Positions 11,052-21,064 of a stretch of 55,091 bases of DNA are shown here, piece by piece. Every line of letters starts with the position of its first letter. Within the stretch, counting starts at the first letter, position 1. Under the pieces are notes generated by a model. The model was not told the origin of the DNA and ran no database searches. It saw only the letters and a list, made by a program, of their open reading frames with translations. Source of the stretch: Methanobrevibacter cuticularis (lineage in GTDB: Archaea > Methanobacteriota > Methanobacteria > Methanobacteriales > Methanobacteriaceae). The position numbers were made by a program, and so were the translations under genes. The DNA lies in NCBI RefSeq assembly GCF_001639285.1, contig NZ_LWMW01000075.1, positions 1 to 55,091 on the forward strand, given 5' to 3'.

Positions 11052-13848
11052 GTTCCTCAACTTCAAAACTAAAATTAAAACCTGTTTTTAAGGAATATAT
11101 TTTTTCATTTCCTTCTCCAATTTTATCCTCCGGAATTATATGAAAATAGCCAATATTCTTTAATTTTTCTGAAGAAATTATATCCTCAATATCATTATTG
11201 GATACTTGAAAAATGAATTTATATAGAATAGAAGAAAATTCTTTTTGTATAATTTTTTTATTTATGAAGTTGTCAGAATTTTTGTATAAAATTTCATATA
11301 AATTGATTAGGTTATGACCAATAACAGCATTGTTTTCAATTAATTTTAGATTATACTTTTTTTCACAATCATTTAAATATTTTATCTCATTATAAGAAAA
11401 AATAAAGTCATTAGGTCTTTTATTATACAATTTTTCAAAATCATCTAATACAAAAATACTATCTTTCACAGAAATATTAATATTTGTTGAAACAAAAAAT
11501 GAAAAGGAATCAGAAATTCTTTTATCAATTATATGTATGCCATAATATTTATTTAAAATTTCAGAATATTGTAATATTTTCCAACTAATAATATTATCCA
11601 AATCCTTAAAAACAAAATTTTCTTCTTTGTTTTCATGCATATTATTAATATTTTTAGAAATATTATCATAATATTTTAGAATATCAACATATTCATAATT
11701 AATGTTGTTATCTAAAATTTTCATTGATTCATTTAATCGATTTTTTCTTTCTTCCTCTTTGTAGATATAATTACACTCGAAATGCCCTTTTCGTTTTATA
11801 TTTGTAATATATACATTACCTTTTTTGTTTTCATCTTGAAACTGCTTGTTTAATTCCCTACTTCTATTACAGCGACCTCTAACCTGTTCAATTGAATCGA
11901 GTACTGAAAAATCTCTTACCACAAAATCAAAACTAACATCCACTCCAGCCTCAATACTTTGTGTACTAACTAATATATATTTGCCCTTGTTTTTCTTATC
12001 ATTAATCCTATTTATTATTTTCATTCTTTCTGAAGGAATGATTGTTGAATTTAATAACTCCACATTAAAACCATATTTGTTTCCTAATGAATTAATATAT
12101 TTAAAAACAAATTTCGATGTTTTAATAGTGTTTAAAACTATTAAACCTTTATTAAACCCTATTTTAAAATTATTGTTAATAATTTTACTAAAATAGGATG
12201 TAAATTCTGATAAATTATCAGTATCAAGTTCTTTCACTTTTGAATTTATGTTCGTTCTTTTGAAAAGAGGATGGTTAAAATATTTTTCATGGTTTTCTAT
12301 CAGTTGAACAGAATCATATTTCAAACCAGAGGACATGTCTAGTTTTAAACTACCAAAATCAGGTAATGTTGCACTCATAATAATAAAATAAACATTTAAA
12401 TTTTCAGAAAGCTCATTTATTAAATAATATAAACTAGACCAATTTTTTAAGGGTAATGATTGTATTTCATCCAAAATGATAACTGAATTTGCTAAATGAG
12501 AAAAAGAATATTTATGTTTTTTCTTATTTTTAATCAAGGAGTTGAATAATGAAACAAAAGTTGTACATATAACTGGATAATCAAAAAAATCATCCTTTAT
12601 TATGGTTTCAGATTTATATTCTTCTGAAGTATCTGGAAAAATACTTTCTGAGCCTGAGTAAATTTTTCTAATTTCACCAGTTTCATCACTTAATCCAAAG
12701 TTATCTCTTATAATATCATAGTTTTGTTCTATAATGTTGATGAAAGGCATTGCATATATAATTCTATCAACTTTTGTGTTTTTTAATATTTCTAAAGCTA
12801 GTTTCATGGAAGTATTAGTTTTTCCACCACCTGTAGGCATATTTAAAAAGAATATTTTATTTGAAGGAAATTTTTCTAGAGAATTATTCAATACAAAGCT
12901 TGATTCAAGTAACATATTTTTTCTTAAAACATTAATATCTTTAATATCTTCGCTAAAATTTAATTCATCCAGACTACCTAATTCTTTTAAATTTGTATTA
13001 ATATCTATTTTATGGAAAAAATCATACATTTTAGTCTTATGCTTTTTATCAATCCTATTATTCCAACTATCAATATTTATTTTTTCAGTACTCTTGTTAT
13101 AATAGCTACTTGCAATAACATCTGCTGAAATTAAAGCAGAATATATATATGAATAAAAAAATGATAGTTTATTGTTTAATGAATTTATTTCATCTGAATT
13201 TAAATATTCTTCAACAAAACTATCCTGAATATCTTGATAATCAGCATATGGATAAAAATTACTACAGGTAAATTTAGAAAAAAGATCAAAAGTTTTTTCA
13301 AGCTCTCTATTTAAGTCATATGAAAAATCTTCTTCTATGGAAACATCTTTAATTTTAGTATGGTGTCCATAAATGATATATGCTAGAAGTATTAGTAATA
13401 AATTATCTTCAAGATCATAATTTTTAAACAAATAAGAAGTAAACAATATTGAACTTGTTAATGAATGATCTGCTTCAATATCATTCACATGTTTGTAAAG
13501 ATCATATTTATTTAAAATATCAGTTTGTTCTTTCTTAATTTTAGAATTATACTTATTTAAACGATTAATTTGAAAATTAAAAGATATTTTTCCAATATCA
13601 TGAAATTCAATCATTTTCTCAATTATTGATAAAAATTGTTCATAACTAACATTAAGTGCATTATCATTGTAAAAATACTCATAAAACTGTTTAATCAGAT
13701 TATCATCAACAATTTTATTAAATATTAATTTTGTTTTTTCAAGATGATCAATTAATAACTCATCTTCATGCCCATACAATTTAAGTTCATCATTTTGGAC
13801 ATTGAAAGAAGATTTAAGTTTATTAAATTTTAAATCATTGATATCCAT
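11032..13848 (-). CDS. cas3: CRISPR-associated helicase-nuclease Cas3 with N-terminal HD domain
   Basis: This 938-residue protein is the effector that unwinds and degrades DNA bound by Cascade. The N-terminal HD nuclease is seen as an early His (HEDELLIDHL), the HD pair in FHDIGKISFNFQ, DHSLTSS and GHHTKIKD. The SF2 helicase follows with Walker A MPTGGGKTNTSM, the DEIQ box ILDEIQSLP, motif III SATLPDFG and motif VI EQVRGRCNRS. HD and helicase are fused, as is usual in type I-B. Its ATG at 13848 has GGTGA upstream and overlaps the end of cas5 by 19 bp; its end overlaps cas4. No key residue appears lost. Confidence 0.96.
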   Translation of the reverse strand: MDINDLKFNKLKSSFNVQNDELKLYGHEDELLIDHLEKTKLIFNKIVDDNLIKQFYEYFYNDNALNVSYEQFLSIIEKMIEFHDIGKISFNFQINRLNKYNSKIKKEQTDILNKYDLYKHVNDIEADHSLTSSILFTSYLFKNYDLEDNLLLILLAYIIYGHHTKIKDVSIEEDFSYDLNRELEKTFDLFSKFTCSNFYPYADYQDIQDSFVEEYLNSDEINSLNNKLSFFYSYIYSALISADVIASSYYNKSTEKINIDSWNNRIDKKHKTKMYDFFHKIDINTNLKELGSLDELNFSEDIKDINVLRKNMLLESSFVLNNSLEKFPSNKIFFLNMPTGGGKTNTSMKLALEILKNTKVDRIIYAMPFINIIEQNYDIIRDNFGLSDETGEIRKIYSGSESIFPDTSEEYKSETIIKDDFFDYPVICTTFVSLFNSLIKNKKKHKYSFSHLANSVIILDEIQSLPLKNWSSLYYLINELSENLNVYFIIMSATLPDFGSLKLDMSSGLKYDSVQLIENHEKYFNHPLFKRTNINSKVKELDTDNLSEFTSYFSKIINNNFKIGFNKGLIVLNTIKTSKFVFKYINSLGNKYGFNVELLNSTIIPSERMKIINRINDKKNKGKYILVSTQSIEAGVDVSFDFVVRDFSVLDSIEQVRGRCNRSRELNKQFQDENKKGNVYITNIKRKGHFECNYIYKEEERKNRLNESMKILDNNINYEYVDILKYYDNISKNINNMHENKEENFVFKDLDNIISWKILQYSEILNKYYGIHIIDKRISDSFSFFVSTNINISVKDSIFVLDDFEKLYNKRPNDFIFSYNEIKYLNDCEKKYNLKLIENNAVIGHNLINLYEILYKNSDNFINKKIIQKEFSSILYKFIFQVSNNDIEDIISSEKLKNIGYFHIIPEDKIGEGNEKIYSLKTGFNFSFEVEEHDWEIQ

Positions 13849-14681
13849 TTATTTTCACCGATATTTAACAATTCCAAAGTAGAATTTTCTTCAAGTTCAA
13901 TCTTAGAAAAATAACAATCCCCATCCTTAATTGAGGAATAAAAAGAAATTGTAAAATATTCAAAATCTGTAAAATTTTTCCGAATAACAGGAAATTCCTT
14001 AATTACATATTCATAAAAGCTTTTTAATCTATAACTATTCTTTTTTCTGTCATGATTGTAAATTTCACCTATTGGTTCTGAGGATAATTTAGTTTTTTTA
14101 ACATTTTCACGGTTAAGGGAACCATAGATTTTTGGTTTTTCTTTAAAGAAGTCTTTTTGATTATCATTAGTTAATATGTAATTATTAGCAGAAAATGTTT
14201 TTTTATATTTATAGTTCAATATAAATTCATTTCTCCCCATATATAAACTGTATATTGTTAAATTATTTTTTATTCTTTCTAAGAAAAGATTCTCATTATC
14301 TTTTAAAGAATCTGGAAAAGATATGTACAGTTTATAATATGGTTTAATTAAGACATCTTGTTTAATATTCTTCAGACCTTTTTCATTACCATAGCCATAA
14401 TTAAAAGTAACTCTTTTTGATTTTAAATCAAATAATGGTTGGATAGATATTTTAATTGTGTAAAGTTCCTCAATTTTATATTTTCTATAGCCTTCACTAT
14501 TTTCTTCATAATCATCAAATTCATATCCTAATATAGCTCCAATAATCCCAATTATGGATGTTTTAGGAGGAATCATATAAGTCAATAAACCTCCTGTATT
14601 GGAAAATGGCTTAGTAAAACAACCAAAGTTACTCCAAATATCCATTTCAATTATGTTAGAATATTCCATACTAATCATCAT
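13830..14681 (-). CDS. cas5: Cascade subunit Cas5 (type I-B)
   Basis: This protein of about 283 residues has the Cas5 N-terminal RAMP pattern: a first strand, then FGCFTKPFSNTGGLLTYMIP, then PPKTSIIGIIGAILGYEF, the conserved segment that contacts the crRNA 5' handle. In type I-B, Cas5 caps the crRNA 5' end and joins Cas8b. The start is uncertain: ATGs at 14681, 14678 and 14669 are in frame, none with a clear ribosome binding site, and all overlap or abut the end of cas7. The gene overlaps cas3 by 19 bp, so cas7-cas5-cas3-cas4 are probably translated in a coupled way. Confidence 0.93.
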   Translation of the reverse strand: MMISMEYSNIIEMDIWSNFGCFTKPFSNTGGLLTYMIPPKTSIIGIIGAILGYEFDDYEENSEGYRKYKIEELYTIKISIQPLFDLKSKRVTFNYGYGNEKGLKNIKQDVLIKPYYKLYISFPDSLKDNENLFLERIKNNLTIYSLYMGRNEFILNYKYKKTFSANNYILTNDNQKDFFKEKPKIYGSLNRENVKKTKLSSEPIGEIYNHDRKKNSYRLKSFYEYVIKEFPVIRKNFTDFEYFTISFYSSIKDGDCYFSKIELEENSTLELLNIGENKWISMI

Positions 14682-15630
14682 CTAATAATTCAGTAGGGTC
14701 ATGATAAGTTATAGGAATTGAATTTCCTTTTTCATCAGAATCTTTAGAAAAGTTTAAATCGATTTCAACATCATCAGAATCTTGATATACTTCAATAGAT
14801 TCTATATATCCTTCATATTTTTCTAATTTTTTGTTTAATTTAGTAGTATCAACTTTTATTAATTTATTTCCATTATTTCTTTCATTTTTATTATCAATAC
14901 AAATTAGTTGATTAATTTCTCCAATATTCAATACAGTATTACTATCACTGCTCTTAAATTTAATTAGAATCAATAGCTTTGAATTTGTTTTTTTACTACT
15001 TGTTGTCCTACTATTCGTTCCAAACCATAAAGATTTTTTAAATAAGTCTAAATCGTTTTCTAATAATAAATCAGGATGAGAATTAGGATTTATAGTTATA
15101 TCATAACTAATTATGGCATCATCTACAACAGCTTCAGAACCAGGCGATTTTTGCTTTCCATTTTCATTTGAAAATGGAGATCCTATTTGATGTCTTAGAA
15201 TCTGTGCATTATTAAGATCTACACCATAACTCAATTGAATTGGCCCATAAATTTGTTTAGGGTCATCATCAAAAGTAAATGTTCCTCCAAACATTCTAAC
15301 ATCGGGTGAATTATCTACCATTTTATCAAAATCTTTTTTAAATAAATAATTAAAAACATCACTTCTTGTTTGATATTTGGCGTCTGATTGTGTTGCTTTA
15401 TCAATAAGCCTAGGATAAAAAAATACAATATTTTCTTTTTTATCTATATTTTCTATTGTGTTGTGAATATAACTTCGTATATTATATTTTATGCATTTGT
15501 CTGTTGTAAAAACATTTCCATCAATGTTTCTTGGTGAATTGTCAACAAAATCGCCATTTGGATTTCCTAATATAGTTTCAGTCAGATATATTCCTTGATA
15601 GTAATTTTCAACATATTTTTTTTCAGTCAT
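14671..15630 (-). CDS. cas7: Cascade backbone subunit Cas7 (Csh2 type, I-B)
   Basis: Cas7 forms the helical backbone along the crRNA spacer. The protein of about 319 residues starts MTEKKYVENYYQGIYLTETI followed by LGNPNGDFVDNSPR, the typical Csh2 beginning, and later shows FGGTFTFDDD and YGPIQLSYG. I chose the ATG at 15630 because GGAGAG lies eight bases upstream; the GTG at 15639 would sit directly on that site. The start is 5 bp after the cas8b stop. The C-terminus is very acidic (DPTELLDDD) and overlaps cas5. Confidence 0.94.
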   Translation of the reverse strand: MTEKKYVENYYQGIYLTETILGNPNGDFVDNSPRNIDGNVFTTDKCIKYNIRSYIHNTIENIDKKENIVFFYPRLIDKATQSDAKYQTRSDVFNYLFKKDFDKMVDNSPDVRMFGGTFTFDDDPKQIYGPIQLSYGVDLNNAQILRHQIGSPFSNENGKQKSPGSEAVVDDAIISYDITINPNSHPDLLLENDLDLFKKSLWFGTNSRTTSSKKTNSKLLILIKFKSSDSNTVLNIGEINQLICIDNKNERNNGNKLIKVDTTKLNKKLEKYEGYIESIEVYQDSDDVEIDLNFSKDSDEKGNSIPITYHDPTELLDDD

Positions 15631-15635
15631 AATGT

Positions 15636-17729
15636 TCACTCTCCTTTAGCGTCTTCAACATATCCATATGAGGAAGATAGAATATTTTTAGTATAATAAC
15701 CAGTAAATAATAACAATAAATAATCTTCAAATGAAAAATCGTTATTTTCATTAAATATAGAATTCAAATCGTCTTCAATTATTTTAAATATGAATTTACC
15801 TTTTTTATTCATTTGGTTAATATATAAAACATTTTTTTGCAATATTTCTGTAGTGAAAAATTTATGTAAATTATTTCTATTTACATTTGTAGCAAAATTA
15901 GAAAAAGTTTCTCCTTTTTTTCCTTGGTTTGATTTACTATTATCTATAAGACTTATAAACTGTCCTAATAAATAGTATTTTAAAGATTTATCTTCATTTA
16001 TAATTTTAATCAGATTTTTAACATCTTCTTCATCAATTTTCTTTTTATCATCTTTTTTATGATATTTCTTAAATATTTTCTTTAGTTTAAAAATATTATC
16101 ATCCTGCAACATATCATCCTCCAAAAATTCTTTTTTAAACATGAAATAATAATTTAATCTTTTAAGAATATGGCAATTGTAATATTTTAGAGCAGTATTC
16201 CTTTGAAATTTTATTAAAGAATTAAGAACAAACTCATTAATCATATTTTTACTTAAAGAATCAAAATTAACTTCATAAATAAAATTAAATATATCATGCA
16301 TATATTTAGTAAAAATGGCAGTAGTTTTTGAGTCAAAATTACTAAGAATATCTTTAGAATTTATATAAATTTGATAAAAGTGATATAAATTAGGATGTTT
16401 AACCTGATTGTCTTTAATATCAACGAATAAATCTTTAAAAACTGCCTCTAAATCAAAAGTATTTTTAATGAAAGATTTTTCTATATCTTGTTTAAAATAT
16501 TTCTCACCAAATAAATAATTTAGAGTAGTATTATTATACAGTTGAATATTATCGAATTTCACTAAAAAAGCACGATAGTTTTCAATATATCTTTGAATAT
16601 AAATTAAATTGTTATTTATAGTATAAATTAAGAGATCATAATTAAAATTTTTATTATTAACATTTAAAAAATTATTTATTTTTTTAAAGGAATTATCTTC
16701 TAAATTAGCTATTTTTAAAAATTCATCATATTTTTCAGTACTTTTGAGTTTTGGAATGATAATCATATTATTTGACAAAATATTTTTTAATTTATATTCT
16801 GCAGATCTAATGAAAAAATTACATTCTTTACATATTCTTAATCTAGTATTTTTAACATCTGCTAAATAGTTAAATGAATAAGCAGGTAATTTTATACTAT
16901 AATTTCCTAAAGAAGGATATGTAATTGTTTTACTGCCACAAATACTACAAATTCCATCTTCATAATCTTTAGTTTTATTATTCACACTTTTAAAAAATTT
17001 AGTATATGTTATGAATAAATCATTTATAAGATCAAAATTATTACTAAAAATACAAACAAGATAAAAATTTCCATTTTTATAATCATTTGTCTGTTTAAAT
17101 TTTAATACTTTATTAATTATCTCTTTTACATTATCCGCTAAAAAAGCATGATATTTATTAATCCTATTTTTAATATCTTCTTCAGAATATTGTTTAAAAA
17201 AAGTTTTAAAGTCCATTATTTTACTTTCAGGCAAATAATGTAAAAAATCATTACCATTATTCTGACAAATAAACTTTAAATAATAATTAAATTGTTTATT
17301 ATTCTCATTACTTTTTTTCGTGCTTTTAATTTTATTTTCAAATTTTAATTTATTTTCTTTAAATTTATCACATTTAGGTTCATCTAGTTGAGATGAACAT
17401 TTTTTATTTAAATCGAATTTTTTTAAATCAGTTTTAGATAAGAATTTATGGTCTAATTTAACAAAAAATGGAGTTAATCCCATTAAACCATTTTGATTAG
17501 CTATTGTAACTTTTTGATCATTAATGAATAAAAAATCATCATGATAAATTGATTTTTTGAAATATTTGAAATTATAGTCTTCAATTTTACTTAAATCACC
17601 CAATTTAAATTCATTATTCTCAAATATGATTGGGAGAACAAAATCATCATTTTTAACACTATCTTTCCAAATATTATCTTTGTTATTTTCATAAAGCCAT
17701 TCACCAAATTCAAACATGTCCTTAATCAT
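15636..17729 (-). CDS. cas8b: Cascade large subunit Cas8b (Csh1 type) with zinc-finger cysteines
   Basis: This 697-residue, lysine- and asparagine-rich protein sits in the large-subunit position of the operon. It has the paired cysteines expected of Cas8b/Csh1, ICSICGSK and ICKECNFF, near residues 250-300. Its role by family is PAM recognition and target DNA loading onto Cascade. It starts at the ATG at 17729 with AAGGGGTC about a dozen bases upstream. It lies 29 bp after cas6 and ends next to the cas7 start. Large subunits diverge strongly, so the subtype rests on the neighbours (Csh2-type cas7, cas5, HD-cas3) and the zinc finger. Confidence 0.88.
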   Translation of the reverse strand: MIKDMFEFGEWLYENNKDNIWKDSVKNDDFVLPIIFENNEFKLGDLSKIEDYNFKYFKKSIYHDDFLFINDQKVTIANQNGLMGLTPFFVKLDHKFLSKTDLKKFDLNKKCSSQLDEPKCDKFKENKLKFENKIKSTKKSNENNKQFNYYLKFICQNNGNDFLHYLPESKIMDFKTFFKQYSEEDIKNRINKYHAFLADNVKEIINKVLKFKQTNDYKNGNFYLVCIFSNNFDLINDLFITYTKFFKSVNNKTKDYEDGICSICGSKTITYPSLGNYSIKLPAYSFNYLADVKNTRLRICKECNFFIRSAEYKLKNILSNNMIIIPKLKSTEKYDEFLKIANLEDNSFKKINNFLNVNNKNFNYDLLIYTINNNLIYIQRYIENYRAFLVKFDNIQLYNNTTLNYLFGEKYFKQDIEKSFIKNTFDLEAVFKDLFVDIKDNQVKHPNLYHFYQIYINSKDILSNFDSKTTAIFTKYMHDIFNFIYEVNFDSLSKNMINEFVLNSLIKFQRNTALKYYNCHILKRLNYYFMFKKEFLEDDMLQDDNIFKLKKIFKKYHKKDDKKKIDEEDVKNLIKIINEDKSLKYYLLGQFISLIDNSKSNQGKKGETFSNFATNVNRNNLHKFFTTEILQKNVLYINQMNKKGKFIFKIIEDDLNSIFNENNDFSFEDYLLLLFTGYYTKNILSSSYGYVEDAKGE

Positions 17730-17758
17730 ATGTTATCATGACCCCTTACCTAATGGTA

Positions 17759-18481
17759 CTATTCAACCATCCCAAATCCTAAGCTATTCTTTTCACCAAT
17801 TCCGCAATTATATCCGAAATTAATCAAATCTAAGTCACCTTCTATATTTATATCCATAATGAAAGCCCTATGATAGGTTTTCGCTTTATGCTTCTCAATA
17901 GCTATACGTTTTCGTTTAATAAATTTCATTTCTGAATTTATATTTATATCCTCTACTTTCTTTTCTTCATCATAAAATTGATTGTATTTCCTAACTAAGT
18001 TTTTTTCTAAGTTTTCATAGAATTTTTGATCCGCTGGAGTTAATTCTCTAGTTTTTAGCTCCCCATCAATTTCTTTTTTTATTCTAACTATTATTGGAGA
18101 TAATGTTTTAAAGTTCATTTTATTTTTAATAGCTGGATTAGGCATTAGTTCTATTTTTTCAACGAATAGCTTTTTTCCTTTGAAATTTACTTCTAAATTC
18201 TCCAAATATCCATTAACTAAACTTTTAATTAAATTATCATTAGGAGATGAAATTTGAAAGGAAATGCGTCCATCTGTTGAGATAATTCCAGTGTCTATTG
18301 TCTTTCTTCTCTTTATATAAATTTGTGAAAAAGTGAAAAACTTAAATGTTTTTGATGAATGTAGTTCTTTAGCTAGGCCTAAATCGGATATTTTGGCATA
18401 TATTATTGAAGAAATAATATGGTTGTAGTTAAAAGGAATAAACAAGCTATTTTCTGATTTTAAAGATACTTTTAATCTCAT
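17759..18481 (-). CDS. cas6: CRISPR RNA endoribonuclease Cas6
   Basis: Cas6 cleaves the pre-crRNA in the repeat and leaves the 8-nt handle. This 240-residue RAMP protein has the double ferredoxin layout and ends in the glycine-rich NCGIGEKNSLGFGMVE motif that identifies Cas6. A candidate general-base histidine is in NYNHIISS near residue 21. The start at 18481 has AAGGGT upstream. It is the first gene of the cas operon. The ATAGCTAT palindrome seen across the window occurs here at 17898 but not in the cas8b-cas4 segment. Confidence 0.94.
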   Translation of the reverse strand: MRLKVSLKSENSLFIPFNYNHIISSIIYAKISDLGLAKELHSSKTFKFFTFSQIYIKRRKTIDTGIISTDGRISFQISSPNDNLIKSLVNGYLENLEVNFKGKKLFVEKIELMPNPAIKNKMNFKTLSPIIVRIKKEIDGELKTRELTPADQKFYENLEKNLVRKYNQFYDEEKKVEDININSEMKFIKRKRIAIEKHKAKTYHRAFIMDINIEGDLDLINFGYNCGIGEKNSLGFGMVE

Positions 18482-19076
18482 TTTTACCCTTGTCCATAAT
18501 ATTTCATTTTTAATTTCAACAATTCCTAATTAATGAATAATTATATTAACTTATTAATATACTTTTAGTATTTAATCTTCTAGAAATACATAAAGTATTA
18601 TAAATAATTAATTAATCCCAATTGTCTGATTTTAATTTTTTGAATCAATAAATTTTGATTCACTACCTTATTGAAATATGATTAAAATAAGTAGTTCAAT
18701 CCATTATAATAGCTATATGATGCATTTGGTCTCTAATCTAATTTAGAGATTTCTATTATAATAATAAGATTTTTGAGATATTAAAATAAGAATAAATTAT
18801 ATAAATAAATAATTATTAGAAACGAAAAACACTTAGCTGGAATAGAAATGCAAAATGTGAGAATAAAAATAAATAATTAGAAATAAAAATTTTTTGACTT
18901 ATTTTCATTATATTTAGTATAATGGATTAGCATTTTCAAATTTAAAATATGACAAATATATAACACCATAAATGAATTTCTTTCTATAAATGGGAGTAAT
19001 TGTGGTGAATAGCTAGTTCTTTACTTAAACAATGCTATATTTTATTGTTTGATGTAGTAATTATTCAAATAGTATT
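18482..19076. other. Intergenic region upstream of cas6 with an orphan CRISPR-like repeat
   Basis: No gene is visible. The stretch between the divergent ends must hold the cas operon promoter on the minus strand. At about 18612-18637 it contains ATCCCAATTGTCTGATTTTA, which matches the array repeat apart from an internal deletion of about six bases. A short stem AAACAAT / ATTGTTT at 19027-19050 lies just past the hom stop codon and could mark its 3' end. Confidence 0.5.
18612..18637. repeat. Orphan degenerate CRISPR repeat
   Basis: The + strand reads ATTAATCCCAATTGTCTGATTTTAAT. Aligned with the array repeat, the ATCCCAAT and GTCTGATTTT blocks agree and the middle AAATG is lost. It sits on the opposite side of the cas operon from the array, in the same strand orientation. 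Confidence 0.55.
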
Positions 19077-20084
19077 TTATTTTTTGAATACATTAATTAT
19101 ATCAGTCAGAATAGCTGAGGCTGTTTCTAAAGATCCTGCACCTTTACCTACAACAGTAACATCATCAGCTAAGTCAGTTTTCACTGTTGCCATGTTCAAT
19201 GTTCCTTCAAGAGCATAGGGGCTATTTTTCTTAACTAATCTTGGTGAAACTTTTAAGGCATTTTTTGATACTTCAGCGATTAATTTAATAAAATATCCTT
19301 CTTTACTAGCTAATTCAATAGCTTCAGAACTTATTTTTGATATACCAGTTACTTCTACATCATTGTATGCACAATCAATTCCTAATAATGAATTTGCTAA
19401 AATAACAGTTTTGCAAGCTGCATCAATTCCTTCAACATCTTGTGTTGGGTCAGTTTCAGCTATTCCTAATTGTTGAGATTCTTCTAAAGTATTTTTATAA
19501 GAGGATCCCTCTGAAGTCATTCTTGATAGAATGTAATTGGTTGTTCCATTAAGAATTCCAATTATAGATTCTGGTTTTGAACTAGGTAAAGTTTCTTCAA
19601 CAAAATTGAGAATAGGCATAGCACCTCCAACAGAAGCTTCAAATTTAAATTGAACTTTGTTTTTGTTGGCTTCATTTATTAACTCTGAAAAGAAAAGAGC
19701 TAGATGACCTTTGTTAGAAGTGACAACATCTTTTTTATCTGTAAATGCTTTTAAGGTTAATGATTTAGCAGGTTCACCGTTTTCAATATTGGTGGGTGTG
19801 GCTTCCACCAAACAGTCATAATCTGCACTGTCTAAAACATCCATCCCTTTTATATCGTTATTTCCAAATTGTGGATAATTGGATACTGAGCCAGTGTTAA
19901 CTTTAGTTTCAAGGAGAAGTTCTGCATTTAGTCCTTCTTGAGAAATAGCTGAGCCTGAAGAATCTGCTACTGCAACAATTTTTATATCAAATCCAAAATT
20001 TTCTTTGATTTCTTTTTTTTTAAGAGAAATTGCTTTAGCTACTCCTTGACCTACAGCTCCAAATCCCATTAAACAAATATTCAT
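19077..20084 (-). CDS. hom: Homoserine dehydrogenase
   Basis: This 335-residue enzyme reduces aspartate semialdehyde to homoserine, the branch point to threonine and methionine. The Rossmann motif is MGFGAVGQG at residues 6-14. The catalytic region contains [14 protein letters not shown] and [14 protein letters not shown]. It has no C-terminal ACT domain; an ACT protein is encoded just upstream instead. I start it at the ATG at 20084, which has AAGGTG eight bases upstream. A longer frame from 20117 begins inside a 52-bp tandem duplication of the end of the upstream gene and is an artefact. It is probably in an operon with the ACT gene. Confidence 0.93.
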   Translation of the reverse strand: MNICLMGFGAVGQGVAKAISLKKKEIKENFGFDIKIVAVADSSGSAISQEGLNAELLLETKVNTGSVSNYPQFGNNDIKGMDVLDSADYDCLVEATPTNIENGEPAKSLTLKAFTDKKDVVTSNKGHLALFFSELINEANKNKVQFKFEASVGGAMPILNFVEETLPSSKPESIIGILNGTTNYILSRMTSEGSSYKNTLEESQQLGIAETDPTQDVEGIDAACKTVILANSLLGIDCAYNDVEVTGISKISSEAIELASKEGYFIKLIAEVSKNALKVSPRLVKKNSPYALEGTLNMATVKTDLADDVTVVGKGAGSLETASAILTDIINVFKK

Positions 20085-20101
20085 AATATTACACCTTAAT
20101 G

Positions 20102-20205
20102 ATTTATCTTTATTCATACTTCATTTACAGCTAAAAGATTTTTATCTGTAGCTATTTATCTTTATTCATACTTCATTTACAGCTAAAAGATTTTTATCTG
20201 TAGCT
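20102..20205. repeat. Perfect 52-bp tandem duplication at an operon junction
   Basis: Copies at 20102-20153 and 20154-20205 are identical. The right copy encodes the last 13 codons and the stop of the ACT gene; the left copy is a non-coding echo that creates a false N-terminal extension of hom. Confidence 0.95.
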
Positions 20206-20651
20206 ATTTCATTGACTCTAGCTATTACAAGATCTTTTTTCCCAAAATCTGATTCAATCACTATCATTGCTGAAGATTCTTCTTCATCACTTAATTTTAC
20301 TTCGAGATTGACTACAGATGTTCCTTCTAATTCGTTAATTTTGTCCATTGTATCTCTTATATCACTATCAATAACATGACCAATGAGAATTGTGGTTAGT
20401 ATTTCTTTTCTAACTACTCCATCGATTTCAAGAATTGTTATTCCCATTTCAATTAAAGTATCTATAAGAAGTTGTAAATTATCTTGTTCACCCTCTACAG
20501 TAAGTTGAACAGGGATCATTCCTCTTTCATTTTTATTATCTCTTTGGTGAATAAGCGTCACTAGATTCGCACCTAATTTACTAATAGGGGATAAAACAGC
20601 AACTAATTGACCAGGAACATCTAAAAGCTCCAAAACTAAATTTATTTTCAT
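20166..20651 (-). CDS. ACT domain protein, likely regulator of the aspartate pathway
   Basis: This 161-residue protein begins MKINLVLELLDVPGQLVAVL, a classic ACT-domain start (beta strand followed by DxPGxL). A second ACT-like half begins near KEILTTILIGHVIDSDIRD, so two domains are likely. ACT modules bind amino acids and regulate enzymes in trans or in cis. It lies directly upstream of hom on the same strand, and hom lacks its own ACT domain. My inference is that it gives threonine or methionine feedback control to homoserine dehydrogenase or aspartokinase. No catalytic motif is present. The C-terminal coding end is duplicated (see the 52-bp repeat). Confidence 0.82.
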   Translation of the reverse strand: MKINLVLELLDVPGQLVAVLSPISKLGANLVTLIHQRDNKNERGMIPVQLTVEGEQDNLQLLIDTLIEMGITILEIDGVVRKEILTTILIGHVIDSDIRDTMDKINELEGTSVVNLEVKLSDEEESSAMIVIESDFGKKDLVIARVNEIATDKNLLAVNEV

Positions 20652-21064
20652 GTTATTCCTCTGGATATTTTTATTATTAATATTATTAACATCTCTTAAT
20701 TAGTTTTATTAGTATTCTTATTATTATTTCTAGTAATAGTTTTTATCAATTATATTAACTCTTAATTAGTTTTATTAGTATTCTTATTATTATTTCTAGT
20801 AATAGTTTTTATCAATTATATTAACAATATTTTCAATCATTATTAATAATAATTAATAATAATAAGATTATTATTTCTATTAACAGCTTTTATCAAAAGG
20901 TTATTAATATTTTTAATAAAATTTATTATTAATCTCATTATAAACAGCTTTTATCAAAAGATTATTAATATTTTTAATAATATTTATTATTAATCTCATT
21001 ATATTAAGTAAATAACTAAATTAGTCTCTAATTATTTATTAATTAAGAACTATCTAAATAATAC
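20652..21064. repeat. Intergenic tandem repeats between gatC and the ACT gene
   Basis: Two copies of a 66-bp unit lie at 20693-20758 and 20759-20824 and appear identical. They are followed by two near-identical copies of a unit of about 61 bp (about 20883-21003) containing CAGCTTTTATCAAAAG. No gene is visible. Confidence 0.85.
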
